A stretch of 18,163 nt of DNA from NCBI GenBank assembly GCA_017624795.1, contig JAGAMJ010000019.1, forward strand, positions 1-18,163. The letters are read 5' to 3'. Below are positions 5,889 to 12,654 of this stretch, in pieces. Each line of letters starts with the position of its first letter. Positions within the stretch are counted from its first letter, which is position 1. Below the pieces are notes generated by a model. That model saw nothing but the letters and a program-made list of their open reading frames with translations. It ran no database searches and was not told where the DNA came from. The position numbers and the translations under genes were made by a program. Source of the stretch: Clostridia bacterium. Its GTDB lineage: Bacteria > Bacillota > Clostridia > Oscillospirales > CAG-272.

Positions 5889-7805
5889 TCAGCCCTTCTT
5901 CATATATTTTGCAATTCCAAGTCGGTGGAAAATATAGATCGGCACCGCGCTCCACCCGTGGCACAAGCTCCCCGCCTTGCCAAAGGCATCGGCGCCCTCC
6001 AAGGTTTCCCAGAAGGTATCAGCGCCCGCATCCAGCATATATTTATAATTTTTCCGCAGATCGGAAAGCACAAAGTCCTTATACTTTTCGGCATTGGTGC
6101 CCAGCAGCGCCTCGTACTCCATGACCTTCATGCTTAAACTGCAATCTGCCAAGCTCTCGTCGGATACGATCCGATCGCAGATGCGCTCTGCCTGCTCACC
6201 CGTGACAGCACCCGCAAGCACGGCAAGCGCGTTGGCAAGAGCCGAATAATGTTCCTGCTCCTTGTGCATCGTGAAAACACCGTTTTCGCACAGGAATTCG
6301 CGGCGGATCCCCTCTCTGATCGCGTCACGCTCCGCAGCATAGGGGAAAGCGCGACCGACGCGCTCACAGATCGCCTGGAAATGATCCAACGCTATCACAA
6401 ACAGGGCGTTGACACCAAGGTCGGGGATCGGCGCTTCGCTTTTGCCGAGTCGCCCCGACATGAAGGGTGACCAATCGTAAAAGTTCCACATGCCGGGTGT
6501 GGTGAATTTTTTGATCAATCCGTTCTCGCGGTTGTCCAAAAACTCCTCCAAAATGCCCTGCATTTTGTCAAAAAGCTCGACGGCAAGCGTCGTGTCGCCC
6601 GTGTGGTCAATATACTCTCTCATCTCGGTGATGTAGTGCAGCGAGAAGGAGGGGATCGCAAGCGAAACACCGCATGGCGCGCAAATGGAAAGTAGGCGGT
6701 CGGGGCGGCGATCCATACCGATCAGGCGAAGATTTGCGCGCGCGTAGGTCGCGTTTCCGCCCTCGAAGGCATAGTAGCCGCACAGCATCTGGTTGCGCGA
6801 GTCAAAGGCGTACAGGCACTGCTCGCGCCAAGGACAGTCGACGTAATGCTCCATCATGCAAAGATTGAGCGTGTTCACGCAGGTGTCGTAAATGCGGCGG
6901 TCCAGCTCATCCTCGATCAAAACGGGCAGCGTCTGCGTTTCATAGCACTGCGGCAAAACGCCCGCGTAAGTCAGCTCGATCGGCTCTTTGGCAAAGACCT
7001 CGATGTAGCGGCACCCGAGGCGCAGCATATATTCGGTAAAGCGGTTCTCACCGATCTTCGCGGTATATTCATAATGGAAATGGCGTCTTCCCAAGAGCAT
7101 TCGCACCGAGCCGTCCAGAATATGCTCGCCCCAGGCGACCGTCACCGCTTGCTCGGTTTTTGAAGAAAGCTCCAGCACGGGAAGCCCCACGACCTCGCGT
7201 CCGAGATCGACCAGATAGTGACAATCGTCAATTTTTTTACAGGACGTCATTGGAATTCTGTCACGCAGCACCGCTTTGGCGATCGGACGGGGATAAAAGG
7301 TGCAGTCCTTTTCCACCACAGCCGAGAGCGTCGGTTCATCTCCCGTTCCCTCTTTTGTGGCGTCGTAAGAAAAGGTAAAGCCAAGCTGCTCGCTGACCAT
7401 GATCTGCTTACCTTGTGCGTATACGGGGCTCGGACGTGAACGCGTTTTTTCGCTACTGACGGCAAGCACAGTGTCGCCCGAGGCGACCTCGTAGATCAGC
7501 CCCGCCCTTGCCACGCGATATCTGGACGTATTCACACCCCAATAATGTACCAAGATCTTGATGCCATTTTTGCCCCGCGTCAGATACGGGGTGATATCAA
7601 GACTATCATAGATCTTATAATGCTCGAAATCGCCGTATTGGTTAGAGGAAACATAGCACCCATTTACCCAAAGCGTATAATCCGAATCGCAGGAAAGGCG
7701 GATCACGGTTTCCTTCCCATTTACTTCAAAGCTGTCATAAAATTCGGCATAGCTGTCGGGGTGTTCCCCTGCGGCAAGCCAGATCCATTTGCTTTTTTCA
7801 AACAT
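5889..7805 (-). CDS. GH78-family alpha-L-rhamnosidase-like glycoside hydrolase
   Basis: 638 aa. The N-terminal half holds beta-sandwich modules beginning KSKWIWLAAGE and including SDYTLWVNGCYV (41-52), typical of the jelly-roll domains of bacterial alpha-L-rhamnosidases. The (alpha/alpha)6-barrel part carries HYVDCPWREQ (320-329), the family's DCPxR-E signature with its acidic catalytic region, then MWNFYDWSP and near the C terminus SLCHGWSAVPIYI (613-625). The enzyme would cleave terminal L-rhamnose or a similar deoxy sugar by inversion. There is no signal peptide, so it acts inside the cell on imported oligosaccharides. It follows the deacetylase gene by 23 bases, with a GGAAGGGG ribosome binding site in the gap, so the two form an operon. 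Exact substrate is uncertain because this branch differs from well-studied GH78 members. Confidence 0.8.
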   Translation of the reverse strand: MFEKSKWIWLAAGEHPDSYAEFYDSFEVNGKETVIRLSCDSDYTLWVNGCYVSSNQYGDFEHYKIYDSLDITPYLTRGKNGIKILVHYWGVNTSRYRVARAGLIYEVASGDTVLAVSSEKTRSRPSPVYAQGKQIMVSEQLGFTFSYDATKEGTGDEPTLSAVVEKDCTFYPRPIAKAVLRDRIPMTSCKKIDDCHYLVDLGREVVGLPVLELSSKTEQAVTVAWGEHILDGSVRMLLGRRHFHYEYTAKIGENRFTEYMLRLGCRYIEVFAKEPIELTYAGVLPQCYETQTLPVLIEDELDRRIYDTCVNTLNLCMMEHYVDCPWREQCLYAFDSRNQMLCGYYAFEGGNATYARANLRLIGMDRRPDRLLSICAPCGVSLAIPSFSLHYITEMREYIDHTGDTTLAVELFDKMQGILEEFLDNRENGLIKKFTTPGMWNFYDWSPFMSGRLGKSEAPIPDLGVNALFVIALDHFQAICERVGRAFPYAAERDAIREGIRREFLCENGVFTMHKEQEHYSALANALAVLAGAVTGEQAERICDRIVSDESLADCSLSMKVMEYEALLGTNAEKYKDFVLSDLRKNYKYMLDAGADTFWETLEGADAFGKAGSLCHGWSAVPIYIFHRLGIAKYMKKG

Positions 7806-7828
7806 CTTTATTTTTTCCCCTTCCTTTT

Positions 7829-8518
7829 TTATAGTAGAAGTTCGCTGTTGGTAGCGTATGTAATATCACTTTTGCCCGACATCATTTTCAAAAACTCCTC
7901 AAAACGATCCCAGGTGTCGTGGATATCAAATTCATATGCGTGCCCCCAAACGTAGAAAATGGCGGGCTGATCGGTCTTCAAATTCAGAAATTGCTCGCCA
8001 AGCTCAAACAGCTGATCCCATTCCTCGTGGTGGTACACGGTGGGCTTGAATTCATAGAGGTCTTGCTGCGGCTCAAAGGAATGATTTGACACGATCGTGC
8101 GGCAATATTTGACACCCGTATTCTCTTTTATGAGCTTGGAAACACGGGAATCGTAATTCGCGCCGCCGCACGGATAGGCGAAGCCGCGCACCTCGTATCC
8201 GCAAAGCTCCGAGAGTGCGAGGCGGTCCTGCTCCACTTGTCTGATGACCTCTTCGTCGCCAAGCTTCGGCAGACGGGGGTGCGTCAACGTGTGCCCCGCG
8301 ATCTCGTGCCCTGCGTAGATATGCTTCACGTCCGCGGGGCTGACCTTATTGTGAGAAATCACTTTCCCCTCTCGCGTAAGGGTGCCGTCGCGCGCGAGCA
8401 GCTCGGAATTGAGGTTAAAGGTTGCCCTCATACCGTATTTGTGAAACAGCTCGGCAAGACGAATATCTTGCGTGACGCCGTCGTCGTAACTAAACGTCAA
8501 GCCCTTTAAGGGTTTCAT
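7829..8518 (-). CDS. Polysaccharide deacetylase family protein (CE4/NodB-like), cytoplasmic
   Basis: 229 aa, consisting only of a NodB-type domain. Motif 1 reads LTFSYDDGV (7-15) against the usual TFDDG, so the base/metal Asp pair is kept. Motif 2 is GHEIAGHTLTHP with the HxxxH zinc pair (His76, His80). Motif 3 is AYPCGGAN (114-121), and a later VWGHAYEFD resembles motif 5. CE4 enzymes are metal-dependent and remove N- or O-acetyl groups from glycans. No signal peptide or membrane segment is present, unlike peptidoglycan-modifying relatives, so the substrate is probably an internal oligosaccharide. Start ATG has AAAAGGAG upstream. It is the first gene before the GH78 gene; a promoter is not clearly visible between it and the palindromic repeat. 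Confidence 0.85.
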   Translation of the reverse strand: MKPLKGLTFSYDDGVTQDIRLAELFHKYGMRATFNLNSELLARDGTLTREGKVISHNKVSPADVKHIYAGHEIAGHTLTHPRLPKLGDEEVIRQVEQDRLALSELCGYEVRGFAYPCGGANYDSRVSKLIKENTGVKYCRTIVSNHSFEPQQDLYEFKPTVYHHEEWDQLFELGEQFLNLKTDQPAIFYVWGHAYEFDIHDTWDRFEEFLKMMSGKSDITYATNSELLL

Positions 8519-8562
8519 GGTAGCTCCTTTTCATACAATTTTGATGTCGGACACGATTTTGC

Positions 8563-8632
8563 TAGGGCGGGGATTTACTCCCGCCGTTTTTTGGCAAAAT
8601 TTTTTTGGCGGCGGGAGCAAGCCCCCGCCCTA
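8563..8632. repeat. Palindromic GC-rich intergenic repeat, probably acting as terminator
   Basis: The 24-base arm 8563-8586 (starts TAGGGCGGGG) is matched at 21 of 24 positions by the reverse complement of 8609-8632 (ends CCCCGCCCTA). The 22-base centre is mostly T runs around GGCAAAA. The mismatches are all transitions. This single copy lies between rlmD and the deacetylase gene, where it could end the rlmD transcript. The form resembles mobile palindromic intergenic repeats of other bacteria, but copy number cannot be judged here. Confidence 0.65.
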
Positions 8633-8644
8633 CGGGTTTTGCGG

Positions 8645-10021
8645 TTATTTTCTTGTCAGACAAACGACACTTTCGACGTGGCCGGTACGGGGGAACAAAT
8701 CAACAGGAGTCACAACGCCGATCTCGTAGCCAAGGTCGTGCAGGATCGCGCAGTCGCGCGCGAGCGTGTCGGGGTTGCAGGAAACGTAGACGATGCGCGG
8801 GACCTCGCGCGCGGCAAGAAATTGCAAAAGCTGCGCGTCGCAGCCCTTGCGCGGCGGATCCAAGATCACCACGTCGGGGTGCAGCGTGCCGCGCTCCTGC
8901 TCGACGGGGGCAAGCAGCCCCTCGGCATTTGCGGCATCACCACAATGAAAGTGGGCATTTTTGATACCGTTCAGCCGCTTGTTGACGTTAGCGCAGTCCA
9001 CGGCGGCAGGCACGATCTCAATGCCGATGACTTTCTCCGCACGCTCCGCCATTGAAAGCCCGATGGTGCCCGCACCGCAATACAGATCAAGCAAAAGCCC
9101 GTTTCCGTCAAGCCCCGTGCGCTCGGCAGCAAGGTGATAAAGCAGCTCTGCCGCATCGTGATTGACCTGATAAAAGGAAGCGGGCGCGATGCGGAAGATC
9201 TTGCCGCATAAAGTATCCTCTATGTATGAATTTCCGTAAACGGTATGATATTTTTCGCCCAAAACAACGTTGGTCTGCTTTCTGTTCTCATTGACCGTGA
9301 CAGAGGTGACTTGCGGGAACTTTTGAATGAGTTTGCCCACAAATTCAAGCACGTGGGGCAGCTCGCTGCCGTTGATCACGGGGCAGACCATGATCTGCTC
9401 GCCCTTATAGCTTTGCCGCAGATACAAATGCCGCAAAAGCCCCTTGCCTGTTTCCTCATCATACGCCTCTATCCCTTTTTCGGTATAAAACGCGCAAAAA
9501 AAGTGCAGAATTTCGCCAAAAACGGACGGTTGCAGCGCGCAATCAAGGGCAGGCACAACGCGGTGCGTTTTTGTCGCGTAAAATCCGCCGTAAAGTCCGT
9601 TTTTGCCACCCGTTATGGGGTATTCTGCTTTGTTGCGGTAGCCGCGCACGGCTCCCGCGGTGCGTACTGCCTCAACATTTACAAAGGACAATCCCGCCTT
9701 GCGAAAGGCGTGTATCACAAAGCCGTGCTTTAATTCCAGCTCCTTCTCATAGGACAGATGGCGATAAACGCACCCGCCACAGGAGGCGGGCGCGTCGCAA
9801 TAGCCGTCACATCGGTCGGGGGAGGCGGTCAACACCTGTGTGACCTTACCCACGGCAAAGGTCTTATTCACCTTGATGATCTGTGCCCTTACGGTATCCC
9901 CCGCCACAGCACCGCCAAGAAAGACCGCACGACCGTCAGGCGCGTGTGCAACACCGTATCCGAGATTGTTGAGGTCAGTGACCTCCAACACAAGCACCTC
10001 GCCCTTTGTCAGGTCAGACAT
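8645..10021 (-). CDS. rlmD: 23S rRNA (uracil-C5)-methyltransferase, RlmD/RumA (TrmA) family
   Basis: 458 aa. Transfers a methyl group from S-adenosylmethionine to C5 of uracil in 23S rRNA (U1939 class; Gram-positive relatives may also modify U747). An N-terminal TRAM domain (about 6-65) is followed by an iron-sulphur cluster region with C75, C81 and C84 in CDAPASCGGCVYRHLSY and a later Cys in ALDCALQ. The methyltransferase domain shows LLLDLYCGAGTIGLSMA, VVILDPPRKGCD, the catalytic Cys in YVSCNPDTLARD and a terminal TGHVESVVCL. The start is put at the ATG at 10019-10021 (MSDLTKGEV): an AGGAG site lies just upstream and the ATG overlaps the TGA of the phosphatase-like gene, giving translational coupling. 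A longer in-frame start would run far into that gene. Confidence 0.93.
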   Translation of the reverse strand: MSDLTKGEVLVLEVTDLNNLGYGVAHAPDGRAVFLGGAVAGDTVRAQIIKVNKTFAVGKVTQVLTASPDRCDGYCDAPASCGGCVYRHLSYEKELELKHGFVIHAFRKAGLSFVNVEAVRTAGAVRGYRNKAEYPITGGKNGLYGGFYATKTHRVVPALDCALQPSVFGEILHFFCAFYTEKGIEAYDEETGKGLLRHLYLRQSYKGEQIMVCPVINGSELPHVLEFVGKLIQKFPQVTSVTVNENRKQTNVVLGEKYHTVYGNSYIEDTLCGKIFRIAPASFYQVNHDAAELLYHLAAERTGLDGNGLLLDLYCGAGTIGLSMAERAEKVIGIEIVPAAVDCANVNKRLNGIKNAHFHCGDAANAEGLLAPVEQERGTLHPDVVILDPPRKGCDAQLLQFLAAREVPRIVYVSCNPDTLARDCAILHDLGYEIGVVTPVDLFPRTGHVESVVCLTRK

Positions 10022-10682
10022 AAAACTCCTCGCCGCTTTCCAGGCACAAACACCCAAGCGCACCGCCTTGCAGCGCACCGCAGTCCAGGCGGATCACGCC
10101 GTCCTCTTTTTCGATCTTGCCGCTATCGGTCGGAGTACCGCCAACGATCAGTACGCGGTCCTCAAAAAAACGCTCGCCTGCCTTTGCGGGCACAAAAAAG
10201 TCCTCGGGCTGATAGTCTTCCAGCGCGGTGTCGGGGTCAAAGTCGGCAATTCCCGCATACGTCAGCACGTATTCTTTACCCTTTGCCTCGACTTCCTCGT
10301 ACAGTGCAAACTCCGAAAGATAGTCCAGCACGCCCTCGCGCATATCGGCATCTAACGCGCGGAAGCCGTCAAGCGTGGGCTTGCCCCCATCGTTTGCCCA
10401 CGCCATCATCTCGGCTGCAAATTCGGGGGTGGGGCTTGAACCCTCTTTCAGCATTTTATCAAAGCCCGAAAGCATGCGAAGCGCCAAAAAGTCGTGCTCG
10501 CCTGCCACTGGATAGATGTTCGCGCGCATGCTCATGTCGGTCAGCACCTCCATGCCCTGCTCACCATAATCCGCCACGTCGCCGATCACGTAAAGAGTAT
10601 CGGTATCCTTCAAATTGATGGCTCGCAGCAATCTGTTATAGCGATCAAAATCGCCGTAAATTCCTGCCGTTACGTAGGTCAT
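10014..10682 (-). CDS. PPP-type metallophosphoesterase homologue with degraded metal site
   Basis: 222 aa, about the size of ApaH/PrpE-like calcineurin-fold phosphatases. The order of motifs is kept but most metal and catalytic residues are changed: DxHG becomes GIYGD (7-11), GDxxDRG is GDVADYG (34-40), GNHE is GEHD (61-64), the later His-Gly motif reads TYAGI (141-145), and GHT reads GGTPT (181-185). The C-terminal LDCGALQGGALGCLCLE matches the family's DTGAxxGGxLT ending. The family is thus clear but I infer a non-catalytic protein. The start is the ATG at 10680-10682, eight bases after AAGGAAG, rather than an overlapping GTG. It sits 17 bases after the Nif3 gene and overlaps rlmD by 8 bases. 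Confidence 0.7.
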   Translation of the reverse strand: MTYVTAGIYGDFDRYNRLLRAINLKDTDTLYVIGDVADYGEQGMEVLTDMSMRANIYPVAGEHDFLALRMLSGFDKMLKEGSSPTPEFAAEMMAWANDGGKPTLDGFRALDADMREGVLDYLSEFALYEEVEAKGKEYVLTYAGIADFDPDTALEDYQPEDFFVPAKAGERFFEDRVLIVGGTPTDSGKIEKEDGVIRLDCGALQGGALGCLCLESGEEFYV

Positions 10683-10699
10683 TTCAAGCACTTCCTTTC

Positions 10700-11470
10700 T
10701 TACTTACTTACCGTTTGAATCGCGGGCTCGGCATCAACTTCAACCTCGACGGCGGGATCCGCCGCTCTCACAAGCGCGGCAAGCTTCTCGCAGACCGCCA
10801 CCTCGGTGGCGAAATGTCCCGCCTCGATCAGGGCGATCCCCTCCTCGGCGCCGTCCAGCATACGGTGGTAGCCGATGCGCCCCGCAAGGAACAGATCCGC
10901 CCCCGCCTTGATCGCCGCGTCCACAAAATCACCGCCCTCGCCGCCAAGCACCGCAACGCGGCGCACGGGGCGCTCGCCCGAAAGCAAAACCGTGGAAATA
11001 TTCAGCTTTTCGCATACCGTTTGGGCATATTCCACGGCGGACACGGTGGCACACAGATCGCCGATCCTTCCCATTTCCTCACCATCGGGACCGAACGTGC
11101 TCACGTTTTCAAGCCCCAATTTCTGTGCCAGAATATCGTTCACGCCGCCGTTTGCGGCGTCCAATCTTGTATGAAAGCTCATCGCGGCAACGTCCGCCCT
11201 CACAAGCTTGATCAGCTTACGCGGCACGGTGCGGCTTGGCGTCAGCTCCTTTACACCGCGAAAAAGCAGCGGGTGATGCGTCAGCAGCACGTCAAAGCCA
11301 CCCTGAACACATTTTTCCACCACGCGGTCGGTCGCATCAAGCGCAACCAAAACGCGGCGCACCGTTCTTGCCTCGTCCACGCAGCAAGCGATGCCGTCGT
11401 TATCCCATTCGGCAGAGAGCGCACGAGGAGCAAACGCGCCGATATATTCATATAATTGTTTTACCGTCAT
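10700..11470 (-). CDS. Nif3-like dinuclear metal-centre hexameric protein
   Basis: 256 aa Nif3/YqfO/YbgI family protein, a toroidal hexamer with a two-metal site; the cellular role is still poorly defined, although members are often labelled GTP cyclohydrolase 1 type 2 homologues. Metal-binding motifs are complete: EWDNDGI (21-27), LLTHHPLLF (62-70), SFHTRLDAANGGVND (98-112) and EAGHFATE near the C terminus. The CutA1-like insert of the longer Bacillus type is missing, so it is the short form. The start is the ATG at 11468-11470, which follows GAGGGAG; an upstream TTG in frame has no ribosome binding site. It heads the Nif3, phosphatase-like, rlmD operon, with no obvious promoter of its own. 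Confidence 0.9.
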   Translation of the reverse strand: MTVKQLYEYIGAFAPRALSAEWDNDGIACCVDEARTVRRVLVALDATDRVVEKCVQGGFDVLLTHHPLLFRGVKELTPSRTVPRKLIKLVRADVAAMSFHTRLDAANGGVNDILAQKLGLENVSTFGPDGEEMGRIGDLCATVSAVEYAQTVCEKLNISTVLLSGERPVRRVAVLGGEGGDFVDAAIKAGADLFLAGRIGYHRMLDGAEEGIALIEAGHFATEVAVCEKLAALVRAADPAVEVEVDAEPAIQTVSK

Positions 11471-11503
11471 GGCTTTCTCCCTCTTTGTCAAAATGATTAA
11501 AAT

Positions 11504-11543
11504 CGCGTGAGGACCGAACCCGTGCAGGCCCGATTCTCACGCG
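11504..11543 (-). terminator. Probable terminator after the DUF1858 gene
   Basis: CGCGTGAG (11504-11511) pairs with CTCACGCG (11536-11543), a perfect 8-bp stem around a 24-base GC-rich loop. On the minus strand it is followed by ATTTTAATCATTTTG. The loop is large for an intrinsic terminator, so some read-through into the Nif3 operon is likely, which would fit the lack of a clear Nif3 promoter. Confidence 0.55.
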
Positions 11544-11549
11544 GTGCGA

Positions 11550-11750
11550 TCACTGTGCAGACAAAAATTCATTCAGTTTGCGGACCAGCTCGTCAGCGTC
11601 TGTGCCGTGCACGGCACAAGCGTCGGCGATCGACTCGCCGCGGGATGCGGGGCATCCGAGGCAGTGCATACCGATCTCGAAGAAATATTTTGCAGTTCCT
11701 GCGTTATAATCCAGCACGTCGCCGATAATACTTTCTTTGGTGACTTTCAT
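11550..11750 (-). CDS. DUF1858 domain-containing protein with CxxC motif
   Basis: 66 aa. The whole protein is one DUF1858 domain: MKVTKESIIGDVLDYN, then a helix AKYFFEIGMHCLGCPASRGE with the CLGC pair, then ADACAVHGTDADELVRKLN. The family is common in anaerobes, occurs beside hybrid cluster proteins or fused to redox enzymes, and its CxxC is thought to have a redox or metal role; the biochemical function is unknown. The start at 11748-11750 follows AAGGAGG with eight bases of spacing; a longer in-frame start extends upstream of that. It has its own strong promoter and a hairpin terminator, so it is probably monocistronic and well expressed. Confidence 0.88.
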   Translation of the reverse strand: MKVTKESIIGDVLDYNAGTAKYFFEIGMHCLGCPASRGESIADACAVHGTDADELVRKLNEFLSAQ

Positions 11751-11781
11751 GAGAAGATACCTCCTTTTTGTTCTTGCTTTT

Positions 11782-11810
11782 ATTATACTGTTTTCTTCTT
11801 TCTTTGTCAA
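11782..11810 (-). promoter_or_regulatory. Consensus promoter of the DUF1858 gene
   Basis: Perfect TTGACA (11805-11810) and perfect TATAAT (11782-11787) with a 17-base A-rich spacer, 31 bases upstream of the start codon. The -35 box lies two bases from the left end of the 191-bp palindromic element. Confidence 0.88.
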
Positions 11811-11811
11811 C

Positions 11812-12002
11812 TAGGCAAGAAGGAATAATCCGAATGTGTTGAAAAGAAAATTTTGAATTTTTTCAAAGTTTTGAGAGAGCAAATATTTGCAGATGCAAAG
11901 AAAATTTTCGTAGTAATATAACGAATATTACAAAAAAATTTTCTGTCGCAGGTGCGGATATTTGCCTTTCAAAACCGCATTTGAGTTGTTCTTTCTTGCC
12001 TA
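11812..12002. mobile_element. MITE-like imperfect palindrome with TA-flanked terminal inverted repeats
   Basis: The 10-base ends TAGGCAAGAA (11812-11821) and TTCTTGCCTA (11993-12002) are exact inverted repeats. Homology continues inward through GTTTTGA (11868-11874) with TCAAAAC (11969-11975), GCAAATA (11879-11885) with TATTTGC (11959-11965), GAAAATTTT (11900-11908) with AAAATTTTC (11935-11943) and GTAATAT (11913-11919) with ATATTAC (11925-11931). The left arm carries an extra side hairpin (11839-11866). The ends begin and finish with TA and similarity stops outside, as expected for IS630/Tc1-mariner-type target duplication. It is AT-rich, non-coding and holds no transposase gene. This element makes up nearly all of the gap between the DUF1858 and trxA genes. 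Confidence 0.6.
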
Positions 12003-12050
12003 ACGTCTTTACTTTTTTCAAAAATAATGATATACTAAATTATAGAAGTA

Positions 12051-12359
12051 TCAAAGTCCCAGCACCGACAGCAGCTCGTCCTTTTGGCGGTAGCCAAGGG
12101 ATCTTGCAACGACCTCGCCGTTTTTGATCAGCGCGACAAAGGGGATCGAAACGATGCCAAAGCGCATGGCAAGCGCATTTTCCTCGTCTACGTTGACCTT
12201 GCCGACCACGATCTCGGGGTGCTCATCGGCGATCTGCTCGATCACGGGCGAAAGCATACGGCACGGGCCGCACCAATCGGCATAAAAATCAAGCAACACA
12301 GTCGCCCCCGACCCGATCAATTCTTCATATTTCGCTTCATTTACAGCTTGTACAGACAT
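12051..12359 (-). CDS. trxA: Thioredoxin
   Basis: 102 aa, the normal length of a single-domain thioredoxin, a cytoplasmic dithiol reductant. The active site DWCGPCR (28-34) is intact, followed by VGKVNVDEE and the cis-proline loop in VSIPFVALIKNGEVV. The start is the ATG at 12357-12359 because AAAGGAG lies eight bases upstream; the reading frame extends 15 codons further without a ribosome binding site. It diverges from the FTR-like gene with 84 bases between start codons, which suggests that the small reductase delivers electrons to this thioredoxin (inference). No NADPH thioredoxin reductase gene is in the window. Confidence 0.95.
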   Translation of the reverse strand: MSVQAVNEAKYEELIGSGATVLLDFYADWCGPCRMLSPVIEQIADEHPEIVVGKVNVDEENALAMRFGIVSIPFVALIKNGEVVARSLGYRQKDELLSVLGL

Positions 12360-12392
12360 AGAAAAGCTCCTTTCACGGCATATTTCAACTTT

Positions 12393-12421
12393 ATTATATC
12401 CCACATAGCGTTAAAAATCAA
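12393..12421 (-). promoter_or_regulatory. Promoter of trxA
   Basis: TTGATT (12416-12421), a 17-base spacer and TATAAT (12393-12398) on the minus strand. The same AT-rich core could serve a weak plus-strand promoter for the FTR-like gene (TTTCAC at 12371-12376 and TTATAT at 12394-12399, 17 bases apart), so the two divergent promoters may overlap. Confidence 0.7.
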
Positions 12422-12443
12422 GACGATACGGAGAAAACATACC

Positions 12444-12641
12444 ATGAAAATCAAAGAAAACGCAGATCGCGAGATCGTAAAAGCCATCAGACAGGGCTTG
12501 GAAATGACGGGCGGCTATTGCCCCTGCCGTTTGGAGCGCATTCCCGAAAACAAGTGTATGTGCGCCGAATTCCGTCAGCAGATCGCCGATCCCGACTTTG
12601 AGGGATTCTGCCACTGCTATCTCTATTACAAAGAAAAATAA
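12444..12641 (+). CDS. Small ferredoxin:thioredoxin reductase catalytic-type protein
   Basis: 65 aa. It carries three Cys-x-Cys pairs: CPC (26-28), CMC (38-40) and CHC (56-58), in GYCPCRLERIPENKCMC and FEGFCHCYLYYKEK. The CPC, CxC and CHC set is the signature of the catalytic beta subunit of ferredoxin:thioredoxin reductase (PF02943), where four Cys hold a 4Fe-4S cluster and two form the redox disulphide. Here the middle pair is displaced compared with the plant/cyanobacterial spacing (9 and 15 residues between pairs instead of 16 and 8), although the total span is the same. Start ATG has GGAG ten bases upstream. It is divergent from trxA and 13 bases before the DUF2156 gene. No variable (alpha) subunit is visible. 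The role as thioredoxin reductant is inferred. Confidence 0.82.
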   Translation: MKIKENADREIVKAIRQGLEMTGGYCPCRLERIPENKCMCAEFRQQIADPDFEGFCHCYLYYKEK

Positions 12642-12654
12642 AAACGAGGAATTT

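Noticed and set aside
11485..11490. TTGACA on the minus strand as a -35 box for the Nif3 operon
   Set aside because: It is only 15 bases upstream of the start codon, so the -10 box and transcription start would fall inside the gene.
11504..11543. tRNA-like GGTTCG sequence in the loop of the hairpin
   Set aside because: No acceptor stem, D arm or anticodon arm can be built around it; the region is better explained as a terminator.
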